A stretch of 44,837 nucleotides of DNA from Candidatus Methanoperedens sp. (GTDB lineage Archaea > Halobacteriota > Methanosarcinia > Methanosarcinales > Methanoperedenaceae): NCBI GenBank assembly GCA_026552955.1, contig JAPMTS010000054.1, positions 1 to 44,837 on the forward strand. Direction: 5' to 3'. The notes below the pieces were generated by a model that made no database searches, had not been told where the DNA came from, and saw nothing but the letters and a program-made list of their open reading frames with translations. A program made the position numbers and the translations under genes. Below are positions 1 to 7,761 of this stretch, piece after piece. Position 1 is the first letter of the stretch. Every line of letters starts with the position of its first letter.

Positions 1-118
1 GAGATGATACTGTAAAGCATATACAGAATGTGCTCCCCTATCCAGTTTGTATTTCATACTTTCTTATATTCCAAGAAACTATATCTGCTTATCCCATGCA
101 GGGCGAAAGTATTATTGC

Positions 119-170
119 AAAGGGTGAGCTAAGTCCCCTCCCTTGCGGAAGGGGACTTAGCTCACCCTTT
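119..170. terminator. Perfect 21-bp inverted repeat, hairpin
   Basis: The arms at 119-139 and 150-170 are exact reverse complements (AAAGGGTGAGCTAAGTCCCC plus one more pair) around a 10-nt loop. The hairpin lies 33 bp past the stop codon of the minus-strand acyl-CoA dehydrogenase, so it probably ends that transcript. It is longer and more perfect than an ordinary terminator and could also be a small repeat element. The 118 bases to its left hold nothing I can identify. Confidence 0.6.
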
Positions 171-202
171 GAACCCAACGAAGTTAAATTTTTTATCGAT
201 TG

Positions 203-1387
203 CTAAGAACTATAATCTTTTCCCAATAGTTCCCTTGCTATTATTAACCTCATAATATTCTGGGCACCTTCTGCCCCAACGATATAAGACATGACACCCC
301 TTAACCCTCTCTCAAGTCCTGCTTCTTTTGTATATCCGTACGCGCCGTGCCACATCATCACTTCCCTGATAATATCAAAAGCCACAGTTGGGGCTACAAG
401 TTTGGCTGCTGCTACTGCTTTATTTAATTCCTGGTTGCTGAACCTTTTTTCATCAAGCATCCAGGCAGCCTTATGAACGAGAAGCCTTGCCGATTCAAGT
501 TTAATATAATTCTCCGCTAACTGGAACTGAAGGCCTTGAAATTTAGCAAGAGGTGAGCCGAAAACATTTCTTTCTTTTATAAAGTCAATGCCAGCTTCCA
601 AAGCCTTCTCGGCAGCCCCTAGGCATGCTGCGGCAACAAGCGTCCTTGCACAGTTAAATCCTTCCATCGCATAATAGAAACCTTTGTTCCATTCACCGAT
701 CAGATAATGCTCTGGTATCTGCGCATTTTTAATATTTATGATACCATTTGACATTCCTTCCCTTCCCATCTGTTTGAGGGTATTGACCGTAACTCCGGGT
801 TGATCTTTGACCGGAAGATAACAAAAGGATAAACCTTTATGCCCAAGTCCCGGGTCTGTTTTTACGATCGTCACATAGCCTCCCCCGTATTTTGCGGCTT
901 CCTGTACCCCGCTTATGTATGTCTTTGTACCATTCAAAATGAGTTTCCCATTCTTTTTTTCCATCAACGTAGAAGTGGAAGCAATATCCGAGCCTCCGGT
1001 AGCTTCTGTCGAAGCTATCCCCAGGAATGTGTCTCCTTTTGTAACACCTGGAAGGATCTCTCTTTTTGCCTCTTCTGTCCCATATTTTTCAAATAAATAA
1101 CCCCAGCCAGCCTCTACAAGATAATATACCGCAGTAGCCATGCTTATATCAGCCCTTGCTATTTCCTCGGCAGCTATGGCAGCAGTTGTGATATCAGCGC
1201 CTGACCCCCCATATTCTTCTGAGATTGTTATTCCAAAAAGACCAAATCCAGCCATGTCTTTAATGACACCTCGTGGTATCTCCCCGTTCTCATCTATTCC
1301 AGCGGCATGAGGTGCAAGGTTTTTTTCGCAGAATTCCCTGACAGACTTCCTGAAAAGCTCCTGTTCTTCTGTAAATGAAAAGTCCAT
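203..1387 (-). CDS. acyl-CoA dehydrogenase
   Basis: This 394-residue flavoprotein has the usual acyl-CoA dehydrogenase length. It would oxidise an acyl-CoA to the 2-enoyl-CoA and pass electrons to ETF. Visible family features are the N-terminal helical domain (FTEEQELFRKSVREF), the middle beta domain (ASTEATGGSDIAST, LNGTKTYISG) and the C-terminal flavin region (WHGAYGYTKE, RLIIARELLG). The likely catalytic Glu373 lies in GAEGAQNI, where most members have an EGT triplet. It faces away from the main beta-oxidation operon and so has its own promoter. ATG at 1387 follows AAGGGGAA. The substrate cannot be read from sequence; ring-carboxyl-CoA and short-chain dehydrogenases both belong to this family. 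Confidence 0.93.
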   Translation of the reverse strand: MDFSFTEEQELFRKSVREFCEKNLAPHAAGIDENGEIPRGVIKDMAGFGLFGITISEEYGGSGADITTAAIAAEEIARADISMATAVYYLVEAGWGYLFEKYGTEEAKREILPGVTKGDTFLGIASTEATGGSDIASTSTLMEKKNGKLILNGTKTYISGVQEAAKYGGGYVTIVKTDPGLGHKGLSFCYLPVKDQPGVTVNTLKQMGREGMSNGIINIKNAQIPEHYLIGEWNKGFYYAMEGFNCARTLVAAACLGAAEKALEAGIDFIKERNVFGSPLAKFQGLQFQLAENYIKLESARLLVHKAAWMLDEKRFSNQELNKAVAAAKLVAPTVAFDIIREVMMWHGAYGYTKEAGLERGLRGVMSYIVGAEGAQNIMRLIIARELLGKDYSS

Positions 1388-1392
1388 AATTC

Positions 1393-1426
1393 CCCTTGCA
1401 ATATCTGGATTTCAGAGTATAAAAAT
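1393..1426 (-). promoter_or_regulatory. TATA box and RBS of the acyl-CoA dehydrogenase
   Basis: On the minus strand a TATA-like CATTTTTATACT (1416-1426) lies about 30-40 bp upstream of the ATG at 1387. A purine-rich AAGGGGAA at about 1393-1400 sits at ribosome-binding distance. The arrangement fits an archaeal promoter with a very short leader. Confidence 0.45.
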
Positions 1427-1467
1427 GCTTCCTTGTTTGGAGATGGGTCCGAATAAAGGTGGTTAAT

Positions 1468-1620
1468 TTGAGAAAAATAAATGGAAATTTGAAAATTCTT
1501 ATTATCCTAGGAATAATTATCTCGGGAGCAATTTTATTTAGCGGCTGCACAGAAAAAAACTGGAAAACAAATCGGTGAGAGTACACCCAAAGTAACTGAA
1601 TCTGGTGGTATTACACCTCC
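1468..1620 (+). pseudogene. lipoprotein gene remnant, frameshifted
   Basis: A TTG start at 1468 after GGTGG (1457-1461) opens a 36-codon frame. It encodes a basic N-terminus, a hydrophobic stretch (LIILGIIISGAILF) and a lipobox-like SGCTE, then stops at 1576. Just after the Cys is a run of seven A residues. Reading on with one A fewer gives SGCTEKTGKQIGESTPKV, a typical linker of an archaeal lipoprotein or solute-binding protein. The continuation to about 1770 has no recognisable domain. I read this as the signal-peptide end of a lipoprotein gene that lost its body and carries a frameshift. A short genuine lipoprotein is less likely. Confidence 0.5.
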
Positions 1621-1770
1621 CTTAAGATGGGGGAACTCTTTTTATAATATTCTGCACAGGATAACTACAAACACCAATTATATTGGTCTCCTTTTTCCAT
1701 CTCTCCATCTTCTCCCCAATATCCTCCCCAAAAAATGCCATCAAAATCTAGATATATCGTCAAAGACAAT

Positions 1771-1835
1771 TATTTAAAAAACAGTTAGTGTGTGCCCTAT
1801 TGTTTCTGAAAAAAAATAATCAGGTCTGGAGAGAT
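1771..1835 (+). promoter_or_regulatory. Promoter and RBS of the beta-oxidation operon
   Basis: TATTTAAAAA at 1771-1780 is a good archaeal TATA box. GGAGAGAT at 1828-1835 is the ribosome-binding site for the ATG at 1841. The implied leader is about 35 nt. From here to 6768 every gene is on the plus strand with gaps of ten bases or fewer, so one promoter may serve thiolase to fixX. Confidence 0.5.
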
Positions 1836-1840
1836 AATTC

Positions 1841-2434
1841 ATGCCCGGGAAAGTTGTTCTGGTAAGTGGAGTAAGAACGGCTGTCGGTAAATTTGGCTTT
1901 GGATTTAAAGATGTCCCAGTACAGCGATTGGGATCTATTGTGGTGAAAGAGGCCGTAAAGAGAAGTGGTCTTCAATTACATGATATCGAGGAAGTGATTA
2001 TGGGCAATGTGGTTTCTGCGGGACTTGGCCTGGCTTCTGAGAGCAGGGCACAGGAACTTGGCATCAAACCACGTGCCAAAATAATTGATTATACGACCTC
2101 AGGTACAAAACCCGAGAATGTAATGGAAGCACCGATATTTGCAGTCAGGAAACTTCTTGGAAAAACAGGATTTTCAATCGATGAAATTGATCTTATCGAA
2201 CATAATGAAGCCTATGCTACCGCTTCTATCGCGATCGCAAAGGAACTGGATATCACGCCTGAAAAGTTAAATGTTTTTGGCGGAGCAATTGCACTGGGGC
2301 ACCCTATAGGATGCAGCGGCGCAAGGTTGCTGGTTACACTTCTTCATGCACTTGAAGAAAGGAAGCTTAAAAGAGGACTGGCTACACTTTGCCTTGGAGG
2401 AGGTAATGCTGTTGCCATGATAATAGAGAGGTAA
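1841..2434 (+). CDS. thiolase with large internal deletion (probably inactive)
   Basis: Thiolase would split 3-ketoacyl-CoA with CoA to release acetyl-CoA, the last beta-oxidation step. Residues 1-63 match the normal N-terminus (SGVRTAVGKFG to IMGNVVSAGLG). Residues 64-197 match the C-terminal half (ASESRAQELGIKPRAKI, HNEAYA, GGAIALGHPIGCSGARLL, CLGGGNAVA). The roughly 195 residues normally between them are missing, with no frameshift; the family is about 390 residues long. His154 of GHPIG and Cys184 near the C-terminus remain, but the nucleophilic Cys of the NxxCxSG motif (Cys89 in Zoogloea numbering) is gone. The junction is near nt 2030. The product should be inactive unless the deletion is an assembly artefact. 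Confidence 0.88.
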   Translation: MPGKVVLVSGVRTAVGKFGFGFKDVPVQRLGSIVVKEAVKRSGLQLHDIEEVIMGNVVSAGLGLASESRAQELGIKPRAKIIDYTTSGTKPENVMEAPIFAVRKLLGKTGFSIDEIDLIEHNEAYATASIAIAKELDITPEKLNVFGGAIALGHPIGCSGARLLVTLLHALEERKLKRGLATLCLGGGNAVAMIIER

Positions 2435-2435
2435 T

Positions 2436-3602
2436 ATGTTCTACACAATGGAGCAGAAAAATATAATTGAAATGATGTTTCCGGATGCTGAGGAATATAA
2501 TCTAATACTTGGGTCAATCGGGGATTTTGTTGAAAAAAAAATACTACCCCATGCTGCAAAAATTGATGAAGAAGAGATATTCCCCAGGCAGAATTTAGAA
2601 AATGTAGAAAAGCAGGGAATTATGGCCATTCCTTTCCCACAGGATTATAACGGCCTTGGGCTTCCCTATCCTTTGTATGTTGCCGCTCTTGAGATGCTTG
2701 CAAAAGGCTGTTCTAATACAGCCCTCCAGGTTTCTGTTCAGGGAATGGTTTGCGAAGGGATACGATTATTTGGTAACGAGAAGCAAAAAAACGAGTTCCT
2801 GAAACAAAAAGGTCTTGTAGAGGGAAAAAGCCTTGCCGCTTTTGCTCTCACAGAACCCTGCTGCGGCTCGGATGCAAAATCCATCCAGTCAAAAGCAAAA
2901 AGAACCGGTGAAAATTATATCCTCAATGGTACCAAAACCCTTATTACAAGTCCGGGAGAAGCTGATCACATTCTTGTTTTTGCAGGATCAGACCGGGGGA
3001 TTTGCGCATTTTTTGTGCCCCGGGATACACCCGGGTTCACTATTACAAAGTTGATCCCTAAACTTGGATTCAGGGGAACAAAGTTGTCAGAAGTTCATCT
3101 TGATAATTGTGAAATACCTGTTGATAACCTCATCGGGGAAGAAGGAAAAGGTCTTGAATATGGAAAGCAGATACTTAATTCAGGAAGGATGACAATTGCA
3201 GCCATGGCTATCGGGATAGCTCAAGCTGCATATGAAAAATCCCTTTCTTATAGCAGGGAAAGGAAGGCATTCGGTGACAGTATCTCGCAATTCCAGCTGG
3301 TGCAGGAGAAACTTGCAGCCATGGCTACAGAGATAAATGCAGCAAGACTTTTGACCTATTATGCAGCCCATTTAAAAGATAAGGGAAAAAACATTGCATT
3401 AGAAGCTTCCCAGGCCAAGCTTTATTCAACTGAAATGGCATTAAGAGTATGTGATAATGCAATCCAGGTACATGGAGGCTATGGATATACGGATGAATAT
3501 GATATCCACAGGCACTGGAGAGATGCAAGGCTCCTGACTATCGGTGAAGGTACGTCTGAAATAATTAGACTTCTAATAGCCCATCTGGTTTTGAAACAGT
3601 GA
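2436..3602 (+). CDS. acyl-CoA dehydrogenase
   Basis: This second acyl-CoA dehydrogenase (388 residues) is clearly diverged from the one at 203-1387. It shows FALTEPCCGSDAKSI, LNGTKTLITS, SRERKAFGDSISQFQLVQ, AIQVHGGYGYTDEYDIHRHW and the canonical GEGTSEIIR, with catalytic Glu371. It would form the trans-2-enoyl-CoA and reduce ETF. The start at 2436 lies one base past the thiolase stop and is preceded by GAGAGG. An in-frame ATG at 2451 is possible. It belongs to the same operon as the hydratase and 3-hydroxyacyl-CoA dehydrogenase, so it is the better candidate for the main chain-shortening pathway. Confidence 0.94.
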   Translation: MFYTMEQKNIIEMMFPDAEEYNLILGSIGDFVEKKILPHAAKIDEEEIFPRQNLENVEKQGIMAIPFPQDYNGLGLPYPLYVAALEMLAKGCSNTALQVSVQGMVCEGIRLFGNEKQKNEFLKQKGLVEGKSLAAFALTEPCCGSDAKSIQSKAKRTGENYILNGTKTLITSPGEADHILVFAGSDRGICAFFVPRDTPGFTITKLIPKLGFRGTKLSEVHLDNCEIPVDNLIGEEGKGLEYGKQILNSGRMTIAAMAIGIAQAAYEKSLSYSRERKAFGDSISQFQLVQEKLAAMATEINAARLLTYYAAHLKDKGKNIALEASQAKLYSTEMALRVCDNAIQVHGGYGYTDEYDIHRHWRDARLLTIGEGTSEIIRLLIAHLVLKQ

Positions 3603-3611
3603 GGATTTATT

Positions 3612-4463
3612 ATGGACATTTTACGCATCGGGATAATTGGGGCAGGAACTATGGGAGGAGGAATAGCCCAACTGGCGGCTCAGAATGGTTTTTCTGTGGT
3701 TCTTGAAGATATCAATGAAGAGTATGTTACCGCTGGATTGAAAAAGATACAGGAAAGACTTGAAAACCGCGTTCATGAAGGAAAGATGAATGTCGTAGCT
3801 ATGGAAAAAATTCTCTCAAGGATCAGGATAAGTACAGATATGGAGGATTTTAAAGACTCAGACCTGATAATCGAGGCAGTGGTTGAGAATGATGAAATAA
3901 AAAAACAGGTGTTTAGTAAATTAGATAAAATATGCCGTAAAGATGTTATTTTTACTTCCAATACCTCTTCCATTTCAATAACACGGCTTGCCCAGGCAAC
4001 TGTCAGGCAGGATCGGTTTGCAGGAATGCATTTCATGAATCCTGCATTTATTATGAAATTAGTGGAGGTTGTGCGAGGTTTGCGAACTTCACAGGAGACT
4101 ATTGATACAATTTTATCCCTTTCTGGAAAAATGGGTAAAACACCTGTTATTGTCAATGATTCCCCTGGTTTTATCTCAAACCGGCTGCTTATGCCAATGA
4201 TAAATGAGGCGGTCTATTGTCTTTATGATGGTATTTCATCTATTGAAAGCATTGATACGATCATGAAGCTTGGAGCCAATCATCCCATGGGCCCGCTTGA
4301 ACTTGCAGACCTTATCGGACTTGATGTATGCCTCTACGTACTTGAAACCCTTCATAAAGACCTGGGTGGGAAATACATGCCTTGTCCATTATTGCGAAAA
4401 ATGGTCGAGGGAGGAAAGCTGGGGAAAAAGAACGGAGAGGGATTTTATGATTACAGGAAATGA
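3612..4463 (+). CDS. hbd: 3-hydroxyacyl-CoA dehydrogenase
   Basis: This is the NAD-dependent oxidation of (S)-3-hydroxyacyl-CoA to 3-ketoacyl-CoA. The protein has 283 residues, the normal length for the single-function bacterial enzyme. The Rossmann motif is IGIIGAGTMGGGIAQ (Gly10, Gly12, Gly15). The catalytic pair is His140 (GMHFMNP) and Glu152 (KLVEVV), with Asn190 in DSPGFISNRLL. The C-terminal domain has NHPMGPLELADLIGLD and ends in GEGFYDYRK as in the family. It lies 9 bp after the dehydrogenase and overlaps the hydratase by 17 bp. In the reverse direction it could serve 3-hydroxybutyrate metabolism. Confidence 0.94.
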   Translation: MDILRIGIIGAGTMGGGIAQLAAQNGFSVVLEDINEEYVTAGLKKIQERLENRVHEGKMNVVAMEKILSRIRISTDMEDFKDSDLIIEAVVENDEIKKQVFSKLDKICRKDVIFTSNTSSISITRLAQATVRQDRFAGMHFMNPAFIMKLVEVVRGLRTSQETIDTILSLSGKMGKTPVIVNDSPGFISNRLLMPMINEAVYCLYDGISSIESIDTIMKLGANHPMGPLELADLIGLDVCLYVLETLHKDLGGKYMPCPLLRKMVEGGKLGKKNGEGFYDYRK

Positions 4464-5223
4464 ATATCTTAAGATCGAGCAGGAAAAAAATATCACAACG
4501 ATTATATTGAACAGACCGCAAGTCAGGAATATTCTTGATTCAGGGATTTTAACAGAGCTGGAAAATAATCTTACCGAACTTGAAAATGATGCACAGACAA
4601 AAGTAATTATATTAACAGGAACTGATAATTTCTGCGCAGGGGCAAATATTAAGGAATTAATGGAAAAGCATCCTGTGGAAGCTGAAACTTATTCAAGGTT
4701 GGGTCATAAAGTTTTTAACCATATCGAAAATATGAGAACGCCTGTGATAGCTGCTGTTAACGGTTATGCCCTGGGAGGTGGATGTGAGCTAGCTATGGCA
4801 TGCGATATAAGGATCGCTTCTGAGAACGCAAAATTTGGTCAACCCGAAATTAACCTGGGACTTATTCCTGGTTTTGGTGGGACGCAAAGGCTTTCGAGAC
4901 TTGTCGGGATAGGCAGGGCAAAGGAATTGATATTCACGGGAAGGATTATCGATGCAAAAGAGGCAGAAGCTATAGGATTGGTCAATAATGTCGTAAGAGA
5001 GGAGGAATTATTGGATCGGTCAAAGGAGATGGCTCTTGTGCTTGCACAAAAAAGCCCGTTGATCCTTAAGGTCGCAAAGAATTTGATAAATAGTAATCAT
5101 GATATTAAAAAGGTGCTTGAGATGGAAATTATGGACTTTTCTGAAGTATTTGCATCAGAGGATCATCTTGAAGGAATAAAGGCATTTCTTGAAAAGAGAA
5201 AACCAAAGTTCAGGGGTACTTGA
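4447..5223 (+). CDS. crt: enoyl-CoA hydratase (crotonase)
   Basis: Hydrates trans-2-enoyl-CoA to 3-hydroxyacyl-CoA. The protein has 258 residues, the standard crotonase length. The oxyanion-hole regions are NFCAGANIKEL and NGYALGGGCELAMACD. Both catalytic glutamates are present: Glu114 in GGCELAMA and Glu134 in GQPEINLGLIPGFGGTQRL. The start at 4447 is supported by GGAGAGGG just upstream. A longer reading from 4270 would only translate the preceding gene out of frame. Overlap with the hydroxyacyl-CoA dehydrogenase gene suggests translational coupling. Confidence 0.94.
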   Translation: MITGNEYLKIEQEKNITTIILNRPQVRNILDSGILTELENNLTELENDAQTKVIILTGTDNFCAGANIKELMEKHPVEAETYSRLGHKVFNHIENMRTPVIAAVNGYALGGGCELAMACDIRIASENAKFGQPEINLGLIPGFGGTQRLSRLVGIGRAKELIFTGRIIDAKEAEAIGLVNNVVREEELLDRSKEMALVLAQKSPLILKVAKNLINSNHDIKKVLEMEIMDFSEVFASEDHLEGIKAFLEKRKPKFRGT

Positions 5224-5230
5224 TCGAAAA

Positions 5231-6496
5231 ATGTCCGAAAAATTTGACGTAATAATCGTGGGCGCAGGCCCTGCCGGTTCTGCAGCCGCATATTCCCTGG
5301 CAAAAATGGGATTTAATGTCCTGATAATCGAGCGCGGTAAATATCCCGGCGCCAAGAACGTAATGGGAGGCAGGATGTATGCATATGCATTGAACAGGTT
5401 GATCCCGGAATTCTGGAAAGAAGCGCCAGTAGAACGAAAAGTTACCCGTGAAAAATTGACTTTTCAGGGTGAAAAAGCATCTTTTACCCTGGATTTCATG
5501 GATGAAGAGCTTCGTGAACCCCCAAACAGTTTTACAGTGCAGAGGGCAAAGTTCGACCAATGGTTCGCGAATAAAGCAGTTGAGGCGGGAGCTACATTAG
5601 TTCCTGGCATCAGGGTTGATGATCTCATATGGGAAAACAAAAAGGTCGTTGGAATCGTTGCAGGAACTGATAAGATCGAAGCAAATGTGGTAATTGCTGC
5701 AGATGGCGCTGTTTCCCTCATAGCAGAAAAAGCCGGGCTTAAGAAATTCGATGTTAAACAATTCGCGCTTGGTATGAAGGAAATTATAGAACTACCTGAG
5801 AAAACGATCGAGGAGCGGTTCAACCTGGCAAGCGGGGAAGGAGCAGCACAGCTATTTGTAGGCCAGTGTACAAAAGAGATACCGGGCGGAGGTTTTATTT
5901 ATACCAACAAATCGAGCCTTTCGGTCGGGATCGTTATATACATAGACAGGCTCATTAAAAAGAAAATTGAATCCCATAACATCATCCTGGAGTTTAACAC
6001 AAATCCTGAGGTGGCAAGACTGATAGAAGGCGGGAAAATTCTTGAATATTCAGCACATGTGATCCCTGAAACCTCACGAAGTGGACTTTTCATCGATGGT
6101 TTGCTCGTTGCAGGCGATGCAGGAGGATTGGTGGTAAATAGCGGACTCACCCTACGCGGAATGGATATGGCCATCGCTTCAGGTGTGGCGGCGGCTGAGG
6201 CTGTGAAAAAAGCTGCTGAAAAAAATGATTTTTCAAAGGAAATCCTTTCTTATTATGAAGAACTGCTAAAAAGAGATTTTGTGCTTCGGGATAAAGAAAC
6301 TTTCAAAAAAGCACCGGAATTTTTACAGAATGAAAAGCTGTACACACTCTATCCTGATTTTGTTTGTAGGCTCTTTCACAGGCTTACCCTGGTGAATGGA
6401 CCAAAAAAAAGGGTATTTGATGAAATATTAGAAGAATCAGAGGGTAAAAGGATCCAGATGTTCCTGGATATGTTAAGAGGTATGAGGGCACTATGA
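5231..6496 (+). CDS. fixC: FixC-type electron-transfer flavoprotein:quinone oxidoreductase
   Basis: This 421-residue FAD protein of the geranylgeranyl-reductase/ETF-QO superfamily takes electrons from ETF to a membrane quinone. The N-terminus has the dinucleotide motif VIIVGAGPAGSAAAYSL, followed by the family's GAKNVMGGRMYAY. The middle shows VVIAADGAVS and the second FAD motif GLLVAGDAGGLVVNSG. The start at 5231 is an in-frame ATG immediately before SEKFDVIIVG; upstream starts would overlap the hydratase. It lies 7 bp after the hydratase and overlaps fixX by 4 bp. In nitrogen fixers FixABCX bifurcates electrons, but here the link to beta-oxidation genes favours quinone reduction. Confidence 0.92.
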   Translation: MSEKFDVIIVGAGPAGSAAAYSLAKMGFNVLIIERGKYPGAKNVMGGRMYAYALNRLIPEFWKEAPVERKVTREKLTFQGEKASFTLDFMDEELREPPNSFTVQRAKFDQWFANKAVEAGATLVPGIRVDDLIWENKKVVGIVAGTDKIEANVVIAADGAVSLIAEKAGLKKFDVKQFALGMKEIIELPEKTIEERFNLASGEGAAQLFVGQCTKEIPGGGFIYTNKSSLSVGIVIYIDRLIKKKIESHNIILEFNTNPEVARLIEGGKILEYSAHVIPETSRSGLFIDGLLVAGDAGGLVVNSGLTLRGMDMAIASGVAAAEAVKKAAEKNDFSKEILSYYEELLKRDFVLRDKETFKKAPEFLQNEKLYTLYPDFVCRLFHRLTLVNGPKKRVFDEILEESEGKRIQMFLDMLRGMRAL

Positions 6497-6768
6497 ATAT
6501 TAGTATTGAGGAGAGGCTGGGGCTGGTAAGCTTTGAAATTGATAACGAGAAACATATCAAAGTTGATACCAGCCTGTGCAGTGAATGTGATGAAAAAACG
6601 TGTCTTTATTTTTGCCCTACAAAGAGGTTCACCCTTGAGAACGGGAAGATAAAACATGATTATGAGGGGTGTATCGAGTGTGGAACCTGCAAGTTTGCCT
6701 GCCCGAAAGGTGTTGTAGATTTTAATTATCCGAGAGGGGGGTACGGTGTGTATTATAAATATGGGTAA
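6493..6768 (+). CDS. fixX: FixX ferredoxin-like protein
   Basis: The 91-residue partner of FixC carries the iron-sulfur centre that passes electrons to quinone. Cysteines 29, 32, 37 and 41 (CSECDEKTCLYFCP) and 60, 63, 66 and 70 (CIECGTCKFACP) are present. The second set is a standard CxxCxxCxxxCP. The first has the wider spacing usual for FixX and may be structural only. The ending FNYPRGGYGVYYKYG is characteristic of the family. ATG overlaps the fixC stop, so the two are translationally coupled. The 56-bp gap to the convergent etfA holds a run of seven T residues that may end transcription. Confidence 0.93.
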   Translation: MNISIEERLGLVSFEIDNEKHIKVDTSLCSECDEKTCLYFCPTKRFTLENGKIKHDYEGCIECGTCKFACPKGVVDFNYPRGGYGVYYKYG

Positions 6769-6824
6769 CATTTATCGAATATATAGCTGATGATGAAAGA
6801 AGATCCTGGTGGTTTTTTTCTTAA

Positions 6825-7748
6825 TTATACCTGTTTCTTCAATTTCTCAGTCAATTTCGGCACGATCTCATAAAGATCTCCAACGATTCCGTAATCACAG
6901 GCCTTGAAGATAGGAGCATTCGGATCGTTATTTATTGCTATGATCGTTTTGGCATCCCTTATGCCTGCAATATGCTGAACCTGGCCTGATATCCCAATAG
7001 CGATATAGAGTTTGGGTTTAACTTTATGACCCGACAATCCAACCCAGCGTTCTTCAGGCAGCCATTTCAGATCAGCAGCAATAGACCTTGAGCAGCCAAC
7101 TGCACCCCCAAGGGCCTGCGCAAGGGATTCTATAAGTTTGATATCCTCTTTCTTCTTCAGCCCCCTGCCAACTGAGATAATGATATCCGCTTCTTCGATT
7201 TTGAGCTCTTGAGGCGCTTTTTTCTTGACTTCCAGGATATGGACTTTTGATTCTACTGGATTATATGGAATTTTTATTATTTCACCATTTCTGGTTTTAT
7301 CAACCTTTTTTATAAATTTCCCTGGAAGTAATGTAGCTATCAACGGTTTTCGTAAAAGCCTGAGGGTTTCCAAAAATCTTCCGCCCAGCACAAAGCGTTT
7401 TACTATCAGGTGTCCCTTTTCTATTGAACAGTCAATACAATCTGTGGCACAACCAACACCTGATCTTTGAGCGATCCTTGGGGCGACCTCTTTTCCCAGT
7501 TTAGTTCCTCCGATTAAGATGATTTCTGGTTTGTATTGATCATTGAGGTTTGAGATGACCTCTACGATGTGGTCTGAAGAAGACGCAATATTGATGGAAT
7601 ATATTTTATCTGCTCCGGAAGCAAATATGGTTTCTTCGTTCCCAAAAGAAATTGCTCCAAGTTCTATTTTCATGGAATCTGCAATCTCTCTTCCTTTTCC
7701 AAGGATCTCCAATGCAGTTTCATTATCATCGGAAAAAATTAAAATCAT
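6825..7748 (-). CDS. etfA: electron transfer flavoprotein, alpha subunit
   Basis: Carries the FAD of the ETF heterodimer that collects electrons from acyl-CoA dehydrogenases. The protein has 307 residues, normal for EtfA/FixB. The C-terminal FAD-binding region is easily recognised: VGRGLKKKEDIKLIESLAQ, GCSRSIAAD, WVGLSGHKVKPKLYIAIGIS, GQVQHIAGIRDAKTIIAINN and DPNAPIFKACDYGIVGDL. The N-terminal domain is diverged, as is usual. It follows etfB by 13 bp on the minus strand and converges on fixX. The fix/etf set is therefore split into two facing operons instead of the single fixABCX unit of bacteria. Confidence 0.94.
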   Translation of the reverse strand: MILIFSDDNETALEILGKGREIADSMKIELGAISFGNEETIFASGADKIYSINIASSSDHIVEVISNLNDQYKPEIILIGGTKLGKEVAPRIAQRSGVGCATDCIDCSIEKGHLIVKRFVLGGRFLETLRLLRKPLIATLLPGKFIKKVDKTRNGEIIKIPYNPVESKVHILEVKKKAPQELKIEEADIIISVGRGLKKKEDIKLIESLAQALGGAVGCSRSIAADLKWLPEERWVGLSGHKVKPKLYIAIGISGQVQHIAGIRDAKTIIAINNDPNAPIFKACDYGIVGDLYEIVPKLTEKLKKQV

Positions 7749-7761
7749 TTATTTACCCCCA

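Noticed and set aside
4270-4446. N-terminal extension of the enoyl-CoA hydratase reading frame
   Set aside because: It translates the end of the preceding dehydrogenase gene out of frame. The crotonase-like part begins at ATG 4447 with a good ribosome-binding site, giving the normal length.
6769-6824. Terminator hairpin between fixX and etfA
   Set aside because: A run of seven T is present, but I see no stable stem in front of it.
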